A stretch of 64,000 nt of DNA from Streptomyces cyaneus (GTDB lineage: Bacteria > Actinomycetota > Actinomycetes > Streptomycetales > Streptomycetaceae): NCBI RefSeq assembly GCF_004028635.1, contig NZ_RQJW01000003.1, forward strand, positions 186,001-250,000. The letters are read 5' to 3'. Below the pieces are notes generated by a model that did not search any database, was not told where the DNA came from, and was given only the letters and a program-made list of their open reading frames with translations. A program made the position numbers and the translations under genes. Numbering within the stretch: the first letter of the stretch is position 1; every line of letters begins with the position of its first letter. Shown in pieces: positions 35,620 through 43,694 of this stretch.

Positions 35620-36450
35620 GTGATCAGCATCCCGACCCACTCGCTCAACGACGGTACGACCCTCCCCGCCCTCGGCCTCGGCACCTGGCCGATGGACGAC
35701 GCGCAGGCCGAGCAGGCGGTGCGCGGCGCGCTGGAACTGGGGTACCGCCTCGTGGACACCGCGACGAACTACCGCAACGAGACCGGCGTCGGCCGCGGCG
35801 TCGCGGGCAGCGGCGTGCCCCGCGAGGAGATCGTCGTGACGACCAAGCTCCCCGGCCGCCACCACGGCTACGAGGAGACCCTCGCCTCCTTCGAGGAGTC
35901 CCGCGCCCGCCTCGGCCTGGACTACGTGGACCTCTACCTCATCCACTGGCCGCTCCCCCGCGTCGACAAGTACGTCGACTCCTGGAAGGCCATGATCAAG
36001 CTGCGGGAGGACGGCCTCGTCCGGTCGATCGGCGTCTCCAACTTCACGGCCGAGCACCTCGAACGGCTGGAGAAGGAGACCGGGATCCTGCCCTGCGTCA
36101 ACCAGATCGAGCTGCACCCCTTCTTCCCGCAGGAGGAGCTGCGCGCCTTCCACACCGGCAAGGGCATCCTGACCGAGAGCTGGAGCCCGCTGGCCCCCGG
36201 AACCAGTCTCCTGGAGGATCCTGTCGTGACCGGGATCGCCGACGCCCTCGGGGCGACACCCGGCCAGGTCGTCCTGCGCTGGCACGTCCAGCTGGGCGCC
36301 GTCCCGATCCCGAAGTCGGCCGATCCCCGGCGACAGCGCGCGAACCTCGAGGTCTTCGGTTTCGAACTGGACACCGCCCAGATGACGGCGATCGCGGACC
36401 GCGCCCAACGGCGCCGTGGCGGGGATCCCGAGGTGCACGAGGAGTTCTGA
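35620..36450 (+). CDS. Aldo/keto reductase
   Basis: 276 aa NADPH-dependent (alpha/beta)8 barrel. The tetrad residues appear in LVDTATNYRNE (Asp, Tyr), TTKLPG (Lys) and LIHWPLP (His), and IPKSADPRRQRANLEVF is the cofactor 2'-phosphate clamp. It resembles 2,5-diketo-D-gluconate reductase-type AKR5 enzymes; substrate unknown. GTG 35620 follows GGGAAGG at 35606-35612. It is divergent from lacI, so sugar aldehyde or ketose reduction is a possible link to the locus, but this is inference. Confidence 0.9.
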   Translation: MISIPTHSLNDGTTLPALGLGTWPMDDAQAEQAVRGALELGYRLVDTATNYRNETGVGRGVAGSGVPREEIVVTTKLPGRHHGYEETLASFEESRARLGLDYVDLYLIHWPLPRVDKYVDSWKAMIKLREDGLVRSIGVSNFTAEHLERLEKETGILPCVNQIELHPFFPQEELRAFHTGKGILTESWSPLAPGTSLLEDPVVTGIADALGATPGQVVLRWHVQLGAVPIPKSADPRRQRANLEVFGFELDTAQMTAIADRAQRRRGGDPEVHEEF

Positions 36451-36505
36451 GCGGGCGTCGCAGGCGCGCCGCAGGGTACTCGGGGCGCTCGGGAAGGAGG
36501 CGCTC

Positions 36506-37117
36506 ATGGGCGAGAAGGACCGGCTGCGGGACTACCACGGCAAGCGTGACTTCGGGCGGACCAGGGAACCGGAGGGGCGTGCGGCGGCCTCCGGTCAGGA
36601 GCCGCGGTTCGTGGTGCAGATCCATGACGCCCGCACCCTGCACTTCGACTTCAGGCTCCAGGTGGACGACGTACTGAAGTCCTGGTCGGTGCCGAAGGGG
36701 CCCTCCGACGATCCCCACGACAAGCGGCTCGCCATGCCCACCGAGGACCATCCGCTGGAGTACGAGGAGTTCGAGGGCGTGATCCCGAAGGGCGAGTACG
36801 GCGGCGGCACGGTGATCGTCTGGGACAACGGCACGTACGAGCCGATGAGCCATGACCGCAAGGGGCGGCCCGTGGACTTCGGCGAGTCGCTCGAGCGGGG
36901 TCATGCCACGTTCCGGCTGAGCGGGTCGAAGCTGCACGGCGAGTACGCGCTCACCCGGATCCGCGACGGGCAGGACGGTGACCGGGAGGCGTGGCTGCTG
37001 GTGAAGGCCCGCAAGGGGCGGGCACCCGGGCACGGCACGCCCGACCCGTACCGGGCCCGTTCGGTGCGGACCGGTCGCACGCTCGGCCAGGTGGCCGCGG
37101 ACGGCGTCGAGGGGTGA
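36506..37117 (+). CDS. Stand-alone LigD 3'-phosphoesterase domain protein
   Basis: 203 aa. VVQIHDARTLHFDFRL, LKSWSVPKGPS and GVIPKGEYGGGTVIVWDNG match the phosphoesterase (PE) module of LigD, which trims 3'-phosphates and ribonucleotides at breaks during non-homologous end joining. Metal-binding His and Asp of the first block are kept. No ligase or polymerase domain is attached. ATG 36506 follows GGGAAGGAGG directly. A separate ATP-dependent ligase gene lies at 50442. Confidence 0.88.
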   Translation: MGEKDRLRDYHGKRDFGRTREPEGRAAASGQEPRFVVQIHDARTLHFDFRLQVDDVLKSWSVPKGPSDDPHDKRLAMPTEDHPLEYEEFEGVIPKGEYGGGTVIVWDNGTYEPMSHDRKGRPVDFGESLERGHATFRLSGSKLHGEYALTRIRDGQDGDREAWLLVKARKGRAPGHGTPDPYRARSVRTGRTLGQVAADGVEG

Positions 37118-37219
37118 TCGGTGGCAATGTTCAGCGGATGATGTGGTTCCGGCCTCAACTACCGTCCGTTGCCTCTATGTTCACGGCGACATCCGCTCTC
37201 GCCGCAGGAGGCTCCTCGT

Positions 37220-37654
37220 ATGCGCACCGCGCTCCGCACCGCTGTCGCCGGCGCCGTGGCCGCCGCCACCGTCCTGGTCGCCGGGCCCGCCCAGGCGACT
37301 CCGCCCGGGCCCGGCGTCACCGGCCGGATCATCAGCCAGAAGACGGTCGGCGACACCGACTACATACTTCGGGAAGTCACCATTCCGCCCGGTCAGGCCA
37401 CCGGCTGGCACTTCCACGACGGCCCCCTCTACGCGTTCACGAAGCAGGGCACGCTCAGCCACTTCAACTCCACCTGCGACTCCGACGGCGTCTACCCCCA
37501 GGGCAGTTTCATCCAGGAGCCGGCCGGACCCGGCAACGTACACATAGGCCGCAACCTGGAGGACACGCCGGTCGTCCTCGACGTGCTCTATGTGCTGCCG
37601 CACGGCGCGCCGTTCTCCCAGGACGCGCCGAACCCGGGCTGCCCGTTCCAGTGA
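37220..37654 (+). CDS. Secreted cupin-domain protein
   Basis: 144 aa. A Sec-type signal (MRTALRTAVAGAVAAATVLVAG, cleavage probably after AQA at about 27) precedes one cupin domain. PPGQATGWHFHDGPLYAFTKQG carries the metal-binding HxH. Such small exported cupins have no assigned activity. Four cysteines remain in the whole chain at most, two flanking the STCDSD and NPGCPF segments, which could form a disulfide. GGAGG at 37206-37210 supports ATG 37220. Confidence 0.8.
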   Translation: MRTALRTAVAGAVAAATVLVAGPAQATPPGPGVTGRIISQKTVGDTDYILREVTIPPGQATGWHFHDGPLYAFTKQGTLSHFNSTCDSDGVYPQGSFIQEPAGPGNVHIGRNLEDTPVVLDVLYVLPHGAPFSQDAPNPGCPFQ

Positions 37655-37671
37655 TCGCGGCGTCGGGGTGA

Positions 37672-40044
37672 TCACACCGGCGGCAGCGGCTGTTCGGCCC
37701 AGATCGTCTTGCCGCTGCCGGTCTGCCGGCTCCCCCAGCGCTGGGTGAGCTGGGCAACCAGCAGCAGTCCGCGGCCGCCCTCGTCGTAGGCGTGGGCCCG
37801 GCGCAGGTGCGGGGAGGTGGAACTGCCGTCGGAGACCTCGCAGATGAGGGTGCGGTCGCGGATCAGGCGGAGCTGGATGGGGGGTGCGCCGTACCGGATG
37901 GCGTTGGTGACGAGTTCGCTGACGACGAGTTCGGTGACGAAGGCGGCCTCGTCCAGTCCCCAGGCGGTCAGTTGCTCGGTGGCGGCCTGCCGGGTGGTCG
38001 CCACGTGCTCCGGGTCCGGCAGTACGTCCCAGGTGGCGATGCGGTCCGCGCCCAGGGCGCGGGTGCGGGCCAGCAGCAGGGCCACGTCGTCGCTGGGGTC
38101 CTCCGGCAGGACGGCCTTCAGCACCGTGTCGCACAGGGCGTCGAGGGTCTCGGCGGGCGCGGTCAGCGCGCGGCACAGTTCGGCGGTGGCGTGGTCGATG
38201 TCGCGGTCGCGGTCCTCGATGAGGCCGTCCGTGTACAGGGCGACCAGGGAGCCTTCGGGCAGTTCCACCTCCAGCGCCTCGAAGGGCAGCCCGCCGACAC
38301 CGAGCGGGGGCCCGGCGCTCATCTCGAGGACCCGTGTGGTGCCGTCGGGCAGGACGAGCGCCGGTGGTGGATGGCCGGCGGCGGCCAGGGTGAGGTGGCG
38401 GGTGACCGGGTCGTAGACGGAGTAGAGGCAGGTGGCGCCGAGTTCGGCGACCTCGTCGCTGTTGTCGTCCCCGGCCAGGTGGATGACCAGGTCGTCCAGG
38501 TGGGTGAGGAGTTCGTCGGGCGGCAGGTCGACGTCGGCGAGGGTGCGCACGGCCGTGCACAGGCGGCCCATGGTGGCCGACGACGGGATGCCGTGTCCGA
38601 CGACGTCGCCGACGACGAGGGCGACGCGGCCGCCGGACAACGGGATCACGTCGAACCAGTCGCCGCCGATGCCGGCCTGCGATCCGGAGGGCCGGTATCG
38701 GTGGGCCACCTCAACGGCCGCCTGCCCGGGCAGTCCCCGAGGGAGCAGGTTGTGCTGCAGGGCCAGCGCGGTGGTGCGTTCGCGGGCGAAGCGGCGGGCG
38801 TTGTCGATGCAGACGGCTGCCCGGCTGGCGAGTTCCTCGGCGAAGACGGCGTCGTCGGCGACGTAGTCGTCCGGTTGCGTGATGCGCACGGCCACCACGA
38901 CGCCGAGTGTGGTGCCGCGGGCCCGCAGCGGCGCCGCCATCATGGAGTGGGCGCCGACGCGGTGGCGCCGGCCGGCCGGAGCGCGCGCGTTGCGTTCCGC
39001 CACCCAGCGCATGAACGCCGGCTCGCCTGCCTGGCTGAGGATCACATGGCCCTCCAGGATCGCCCGTGCGGGAGGCGAGAACGGCGGGTAGAAGTCGACC
39101 TCGCCCAGGTGCACGGCCGCTTCCGGGGTGCCCTCGGTGCCGGAGCCGTGGGCGACGCGGCGCAGCGCGATCTCGGTGCCGGACAGCAGCGGCGCCTCCT
39201 CCGCCCCCAGGACCCAGTCGAACAGGTCCACGCTGGCGAAGTCGGCGAACCGGGGGACCATGACCCCGATCAGCTCCTCCGCCGTGCGCACCAGGTCCAG
39301 GGTGGTGCCGATGGTGGCCGCCGCCTCGTTCAGCAGGGCCAGCCGCTGCCGCGCCCAGTACTGCTCGGTGCTGTCGAACGCGGCCAGCGCGGTTCCGACC
39401 AGCCGGCCCGAGGAGTCCCGCACCGGCCACATGTCGGTGGTCCAGGCATGCTCCCGGTTCAGGGCGGGGGCGCCGGTGAAACTCTCGTAGCGCAGCGGCC
39501 TGCCCGTCTCGGCGACCTGGCGCAGATGCCACAGGAAGCCCCGGCTGTGTGTCCCGTCCTCCACGGTCTCCGGGAAGTGGCGGCCGAGCAGGATCTCCTC
39601 GGGGACGCCCATGACCATGCAGGCCGCCTCGTTGAGCCGCAGGTAGCGCTGGTCGGTGTCGAAGACGGACATGGACATGGACGCCTGCTGGAAGGCCTGC
39701 TCGGCGAGCGTGGGCCCGGCCCGGTCGGGCGGCACGGTGGTGATCACGTAACCGCCCGGTCCGCCGTCGTCGCCGAGCAGGACGCATGCCGTCACGTTCA
39801 TGGCGACGGCCGAGCCGTCCCGGTGACGTACCACGGCGGTTCCGGCCAGCGCGGCCACGGCTTCGGGCGGCGGCTGCTCGGCGAGCAGCTCCCGCACCGG
39901 CCGTCCCAGGGCCTCCTGGGATGTCAGGCCCGTGAGCCGCCGGGCACCCTCGCTCCACCCGGTGACGACACCGTGGGCATCGATGATCGCCGCAGCGGAG
40001 ACGTGCTCCATGTCGTCCAGGATGAGTCCTGAGCCGCACTGCAT
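37672..40044 (-). CDS. PAS-PAS-GAF-SpoIIE phosphatase-HATPase regulator
   Basis: 790 aa. Order: PAS (about 15-110), second PAS (about 115-235), GAF (about 245-420), PP2C/SpoIIE phosphatase (about 430-640, with GGDWFDV and VGDVVGHG metal-binding blocks), and an RsbW-like HATPase (about 660-790, ELVTNAIRYG and EGGRGLLL). Such fusions in Streptomyces act in partner-switching networks, dephosphorylating anti-anti-sigma factors and sometimes binding sigma or anti-anti-sigma factors directly. No partner gene is adjacent, though a SigB-type sigma factor lies at 61.8 kb. ATG 40044 is used; ATG 40011 also fits. Confidence 0.9.
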   Translation of the reverse strand: MQCGSGLILDDMEHVSAAAIIDAHGVVTGWSEGARRLTGLTSQEALGRPVRELLAEQPPPEAVAALAGTAVVRHRDGSAVAMNVTACVLLGDDGGPGGYVITTVPPDRAGPTLAEQAFQQASMSMSVFDTDQRYLRLNEAACMVMGVPEEILLGRHFPETVEDGTHSRGFLWHLRQVAETGRPLRYESFTGAPALNREHAWTTDMWPVRDSSGRLVGTALAAFDSTEQYWARQRLALLNEAAATIGTTLDLVRTAEELIGVMVPRFADFASVDLFDWVLGAEEAPLLSGTEIALRRVAHGSGTEGTPEAAVHLGEVDFYPPFSPPARAILEGHVILSQAGEPAFMRWVAERNARAPAGRRHRVGAHSMMAAPLRARGTTLGVVVAVRITQPDDYVADDAVFAEELASRAAVCIDNARRFARERTTALALQHNLLPRGLPGQAAVEVAHRYRPSGSQAGIGGDWFDVIPLSGGRVALVVGDVVGHGIPSSATMGRLCTAVRTLADVDLPPDELLTHLDDLVIHLAGDDNSDEVAELGATCLYSVYDPVTRHLTLAAAGHPPPALVLPDGTTRVLEMSAGPPLGVGGLPFEALEVELPEGSLVALYTDGLIEDRDRDIDHATAELCRALTAPAETLDALCDTVLKAVLPEDPSDDVALLLARTRALGADRIATWDVLPDPEHVATTRQAATEQLTAWGLDEAAFVTELVVSELVTNAIRYGAPPIQLRLIRDRTLICEVSDGSSTSPHLRRAHAYDEGGRGLLLVAQLTQRWGSRQTGSGKTIWAEQPLPPV

Positions 40045-40117
40045 CAACCGCGATGCCTCAACGGTTACGCCCGCGCCGTCACGGCGCTCACGTCCGCCGC
40101 CCCGCGCGACCGCCCGC

Positions 40118-40576
40118 TCACTTGCGCAGCGCGGCGAGGGCCCGGTCGGCGTGGGTGTTCATCCGCAGTTCGCTGCGGACGATCTCCAGGACCGTGCGGT
40201 CCTGCCCTATGACGAAGGTGACCCGTTTGGTGGGCGCCAGCGAGAAGCCGCGCGTCACGCCGAACCGGTCCCGGACCGTCCCGTCCGCGTCGGAGAGCAG
40301 CGGGATGCCGAGCGTGTGCCGGTCGGCGAACTCCTGCTGCCGTTCGACCGCGTCCCCGCTGATGCCGACGGGCCGGGCGCCGACGGCGGCGAACTCGGTG
40401 GCGAGATCGCGGAAGTGGCAGGCCTCCGCGGTACAGCCCGGGGTGAGGGCGGCGGGGTAGAAGAAGAGCACCACCGGCCCCTCGGCGAGCAGCCCGGTGA
40501 GGCTGCGGGTGGTGCCGGTCTCGTCCGGCAGCGCGAAGTCCTCGACCTTGTCGCCGACCTTCAGCTGTGCGCTCAT
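40118..40576 (-). CDS. Peroxiredoxin, Bcp type
   Basis: 152 aa. TPGCTAEACHF holds the peroxidatic Cys (C48) and a Cys five residues later (C53), the layout of Bcp/PrxQ enzymes that form an intramolecular disulfide in one helix. It reduces peroxides with thioredoxin. ATG 40576 overlaps the stop of the upstream DoxX gene (ATGA), so the two are coupled. Confidence 0.9.
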   Translation of the reverse strand: MSAQLKVGDKVEDFALPDETGTTRSLTGLLAEGPVVLFFYPAALTPGCTAEACHFRDLATEFAAVGARPVGISGDAVERQQEFADRHTLGIPLLSDADGTVRDRFGVTRGFSLAPTKRVTFVIGQDRTVLEIVRSELRMNTHADRALAALRK

Positions 40577-40953
40577 GCCTGGGCCTCCGCGCTCTTCGCG
40601 ACCCCGCGGGCCCACAGCACGAGGGGGATCTGCAGCGGCAGCCGACCGATGGCGGCGGCCTTCTGCGGGGCGGGGCGGTGCCGCCAGTCGATGGCCATCT
40701 TCACGTTCGCGGGGAAGACGCCGACGAAGAAGGCCGCCGTGGCCAGCGCGGCGGCCTTGCGGGTACGCGGCAGCGCCACTCCGGCCGCCAGCGCGAGCTC
40801 GGCGACACCACTGGCGTACGTCCAGGTCCGGGGCGTGCCCGGCAGGGCGCGCGGCACGGTCGCGTCGAACTGGCGTGGGGCGGCGAAGTGGGCGACGCCC
40901 GCGGTGGCCAGTAGGCCGGCGAGCAGCAGGGGCGAACGTTGGGACCGGGGCAC
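40573..40953 (-). CDS. DoxX-family membrane protein
   Basis: 126 aa with about four hydrophobic segments; LLAGLLATAGVAHFAAPRQF and YASGVAELALAAGVAL are typical DoxX-like blocks, and FPANVKMAIDWRHRPA lies between helices. DoxX proteins sit in redox-related membrane complexes in actinobacteria; pairing with a peroxiredoxin fits this. GTG 40953 is chosen for the GGAGGATCC site directly upstream. Confidence 0.82.
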   Translation of the reverse strand: MPRSQRSPLLLAGLLATAGVAHFAAPRQFDATVPRALPGTPRTWTYASGVAELALAAGVALPRTRKAAALATAAFFVGVFPANVKMAIDWRHRPAPQKAAAIGRLPLQIPLVLWARGVAKSAEAQA

Positions 40954-41025
40954 GGATCCTCCTAGGGTGATCTGCCGCCGGATGCTACCGGAGGGTAGAT
41001 CGCGGTCCGGCACTCGCCCCTGCGG

Positions 41026-41823
41026 TCACCGGCCCTGCTCCGTGCGGCGGTTGTGGGTTCCGGGTGTGTACCCGAAGGACCGGCGGAAGACGTCGATGAA
41101 GGCGCTGGCGGAGGACCAGCCGCAGCGGTGGGCGACGGTCGTGACGGGCGTGTCCTCGGCGAGCAGCCGCAGCGCGTGGAAGAGCCGCGACTGGGTGCGC
41201 CACTGCGGGAAGGTCATGCCGAACTCGCGGCGGAAGAGCCGGCTGAGGGTGCGCTCGCCGGCTCCGGTCGCGGCGCCGAGGGCGGCGAGGGTGCGCGGGT
41301 CGGCGGGGTCGGCATGGACGAGCGCGCAGACCGCGGCCAGCCGGGGGTCGGTGGGGGTGGGCAGGCGCAGGGGCTGCTGGGGCGAGGCGCGCAGCTGGTC
41401 GCGCAGGACGGCGAGCAGTCGGCGGCGCTCAGGGCTTTCGTCGTCGGGGTCGCGGGTGTAGGCGAGGATCAGCTCGCGCAGGAGCGGGCTGACGGCGAGC
41501 ACGGTGGGGGCGTCCAGGCCGAGCGAAGCGGGATGGGGGTGCCCCCGGACGGAGTCCGGGGGAGGGTTGTCGTCGGCGGGCAGGCCGACCAGGTGCAGGT
41601 CGAGGTGGCCGTGGGCGCGGTGCGCGTGCGCGGTGCCCGCGGGGACCCAGATGGCACGGTTGCGGGGTGCGAACCAGGTGCCGGCGTCGGTGGTGACGGC
41701 GAGGACGCCGGAGCCCGCGTAGACGATCTGGTGGTCGTCGTGCCGGTGCGCGTCGATGCGTTCCCCGGCTGCGAGTGCCTGGGCGCGGGTCGGGGCGGTC
41801 GGCGTGTGGCGGATGTTCGACAC
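41026..41823 (-). CDS. AraC-family transcriptional regulator
   Basis: 265 aa. An N-terminal cupin-like sensor (IDAHRHDDHQIVYAGSGVLAV) and a C-terminal double helix-turn-helix (TLSRLFRREFGMTFPQWRTQ and CGWSSASAFIDVFRRSFGYTPG). GTG 41823 (VSNIRHTP) is the likely start, 54 bp from the divergent MFS gene, which it probably controls. An in-frame palindromic repeat at 41521-41562 adds about 14 residues (PPPDSVRGHPHP region) between the sensor and the next helix. The long open frame beyond 41823 is antisense to the MFS gene and is not used. Confidence 0.88.
   Translation of the reverse strand: MSNIRHTPTAPTRAQALAAGERIDAHRHDDHQIVYAGSGVLAVTTDAGTWFAPRNRAIWVPAGTAHAHRAHGHLDLHLVGLPADDNPPPDSVRGHPHPASLGLDAPTVLAVSPLLRELILAYTRDPDDESPERRRLLAVLRDQLRASPQQPLRLPTPTDPRLAAVCALVHADPADPRTLAALGAATGAGERTLSRLFRREFGMTFPQWRTQSRLFHALRLLAEDTPVTTVAHRCGWSSASAFIDVFRRSFGYTPGTHNRRTEQGR
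41521..41562. repeat. Palindromic repeat inserted in the araC-type gene
   Basis: CCCCCGGAC-GGA-GTCCGGGGG forms a perfect 9-bp stem at 41542-41562, preceded by GAGCGAAGCGGGATGGGGG. I recall closely similar short palindromes scattered through Streptomyces genomes. Here it stays in frame and is translated into a Pro-rich stretch. Confidence 0.7.
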
Positions 41824-41877
41824 AGTTCGGCAGATTATCGAAAGCGGGCCACTGACCGGTCCCGCGACGATCGCAGG

Positions 41878-43077
41878 GTGTCCACGAAACGCAACCGAGC
41901 CATCACCCTGCTGTCCCTGGGGCACGCCTGTGTCGACGTGTACCAGGGCGCCGTGGCGGCCCTCGTGCCCTTCTTCGTCGCCGAGCGCGCCTACGGCTAC
42001 GCCGCCGCGTCGGGCGTCGTCCTCGCCGCCTCCCTGCTGTCGTCCGTGGTGCAGCCGCTGTTCGGGGCGCTCACCGACCGGTGGGCGATGCCCTGGCTGC
42101 TGCCGCTGAGCGCGCTGACGGGCGGTGCCGGGGTCGCGCTGAGCGGGGTGATGGATTCCTACGCGCTCACGCTGGCGGTGGTGGCCGTCTCCGGCATCGG
42201 GGTGGCCGCCTACCACCCGGAGGCCGCCCGCGCGGCCCGCGCTGCCGCGCACGGCAGTCATACGGCGATGGGGTGGTTCTCCCTCGGCGGGAACGTCGGC
42301 TTCGCCCTCGCCCCGCTGCTGGTGGCGGCGGTCGTCGCCACCGGCGGCCTGGGCGCGACTCCCCTGCTGGTCGCGCCGGCCGTCGTGGGAGCGGCCCTGT
42401 GTGCGGCAGCGGTCCGCTCGGCCGGGAGCCGTGGGGGCGCCGTCGGCAAGGGCGAGGACACCGGCTCCGACGACTGGGGGTCGTTCCTGCGGCTGTCCGG
42501 CGCCGTTGTGTGCCGGTCGATCGTGTTCGTCGGGCTGAGCGCGTTCGTCTCGCTGTACGTCCGGCAGCGGACCGGCGGCGGTGCCGTGGCCGGTACGGCC
42601 GCGCTGTGTGTGCTCTACGTGGGCGGCGCGGTGGGCACCGTGGCCGGGGGGCGGCTCGCCGACAGGTACGGGCGGCTCGCGGTCGCACGCCAGGCGTATG
42701 TGCTGACCGGGCTCGCGGTGGCCGGAGTGGTCGTCGTTCCCGGGCCGGGCGTGTATCTGTTCGTCGCCCTGACGTCGGCCGGCCTGTACGTTCCGTTCTC
42801 GCTGCACGTCACGCTCGGTCAGGACTACCTGCCCCGGCGGGTGGGCACCGCGAGCGGTGTGACGCTGGGGCTGACCGTGAGCGTGGGCGGTCTCTTCGCC
42901 CCGGTCGTCGGAGCACTGGCCGACGCCACGTCTCTGCGGACCTCGCTCGCGGCGCTCATCGCACTGCCCGCGCTGGGGCGGCTGCTGCTGTGCGGGCTGC
43001 GGGAGCCGGCACCGCCCGCAGGGGCCGCCCCGGCACCCGGCTCGTCCGGGCACCGCCCACGCGCGGCGTCGGCGTGA
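41878..43077 (+). CDS. MFS transporter, Fsr-like
   Basis: 399 aa, 12 predicted helices. LLSLGHACVDVYQGAVAALVPFF and AAYHPEAARAA are hallmarks of the fosmidomycin-resistance (Fsr) branch of MFS exporters, with GRLADRYGRLAV as the A motif. Substrate is not predictable. GTG 41878 (VSTKRNRAI) is chosen because earlier codons in this frame lie antisense to the AraC gene; the ribosome binding site (GCAGG) is short. Divergent pairing with the AraC regulator suggests ligand-induced export. Confidence 0.87.
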   Translation: MSTKRNRAITLLSLGHACVDVYQGAVAALVPFFVAERAYGYAAASGVVLAASLLSSVVQPLFGALTDRWAMPWLLPLSALTGGAGVALSGVMDSYALTLAVVAVSGIGVAAYHPEAARAARAAAHGSHTAMGWFSLGGNVGFALAPLLVAAVVATGGLGATPLLVAPAVVGAALCAAAVRSAGSRGGAVGKGEDTGSDDWGSFLRLSGAVVCRSIVFVGLSAFVSLYVRQRTGGGAVAGTAALCVLYVGGAVGTVAGGRLADRYGRLAVARQAYVLTGLAVAGVVVVPGPGVYLFVALTSAGLYVPFSLHVTLGQDYLPRRVGTASGVTLGLTVSVGGLFAPVVGALADATSLRTSLAALIALPALGRLLLCGLREPAPPAGAAPAPGSSGHRPRAASA

Positions 43078-43097
43078 GCGGTGACCGTGCGGTCCGG

Positions 43098-43628
43098 TCA
43101 GGCGGTGCCGGCCGGTGCCGTCGTCTGCGGTTCGGTGTCCTCGTCGATGGCGTGGGCGAGGAAGTCGTCGACCATGCGGTGGAACAGGGTGGCCAGCCGG
43201 CGCAGTTCCTCGGGGGTCCAGTCGGCCAGGGCGAGCTGCATACCGCGGGCGCCGGCCTCCCGGACCCGGGCAACGGCCTGCCGGCCGGGCTCGGTGAGTT
43301 CGATGCGCTGGGCGCGGCGGTCCTGAGGGTCGGGGACGCGGGTGACGTACCCGGTCCTCTGCAGCTGCTGCACCGTACGCGTGACGTGCGAGGCCTCCAC
43401 ACCGAGCCGGGCGGCCAGCTCCCCGGGGCGCAGCGACTCCGAGTCGGCGACCTGGCGCAGCAGTGCCACGGCGGCCCGGTCCAGCGGCACACCGGCCAGG
43501 GCCATGAGCCGCTCGTGCTGCCGGGCGCGGGTGCTCAGGTAGGTGATGCGGGTGAGCGCGCGCTCTATCTCGATCACTTCCGGGGACGCGGGTGTGTCGG
43601 GGAGTTCGGGGAGCGGTGGTGTGGACAT
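43098..43628 (-). CDS. MarR-family transcriptional regulator
   Basis: 176 aa. The winged helix is seen in LRPGELAARLGVEASHVTRTVQQL followed by VTRVPDPQDRRAQRIELTEPG, the MarR wing. A longer than usual N-terminus holds an acidic helix. It lies downstream of the P450-ferredoxin-reductase genes on the same strand but has its own promoter gap with an A/T-rich palindrome at 43655-43672. ATG 43628 is used; GTG 43637 is possible. It may control itself, the P450 set, or the convergent MFS gene ending 20 bp away. Confidence 0.88.
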   Translation of the reverse strand: MSTPPLPELPDTPASPEVIEIERALTRITYLSTRARQHERLMALAGVPLDRAAVALLRQVADSESLRPGELAARLGVEASHVTRTVQQLQRTGYVTRVPDPQDRRAQRIELTEPGRQAVARVREAGARGMQLALADWTPEELRRLATLFHRMVDDFLAHAIDEDTEPQTTAPAGTA

Positions 43629-43654
43629 GGGGACCACTTTACCATCTCGTTGCG

Positions 43655-43672
43655 TAACTCAATTAAATTACG
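43655..43672. promoter_or_regulatory. Candidate MarR operator
   Basis: GTAACTCAATTAAATTAC, an 18-bp imperfect palindrome (7 of 9 pairs), stands out by its A+T content 27 bp upstream of the marR-type start. Size and symmetry suit a MarR dimer, consistent with self-control. Confidence 0.55.
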
Positions 43673-43694
43673 GCGGACGTTCACCCACGACACA

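Noticed and set aside
41053..41877. N-terminal extension of the Fsr-like MFS protein
   Set aside because: This part is antisense to the AraC-family gene and is not hydrophobic; GTG 41878 gives a normal MFS N-terminus.
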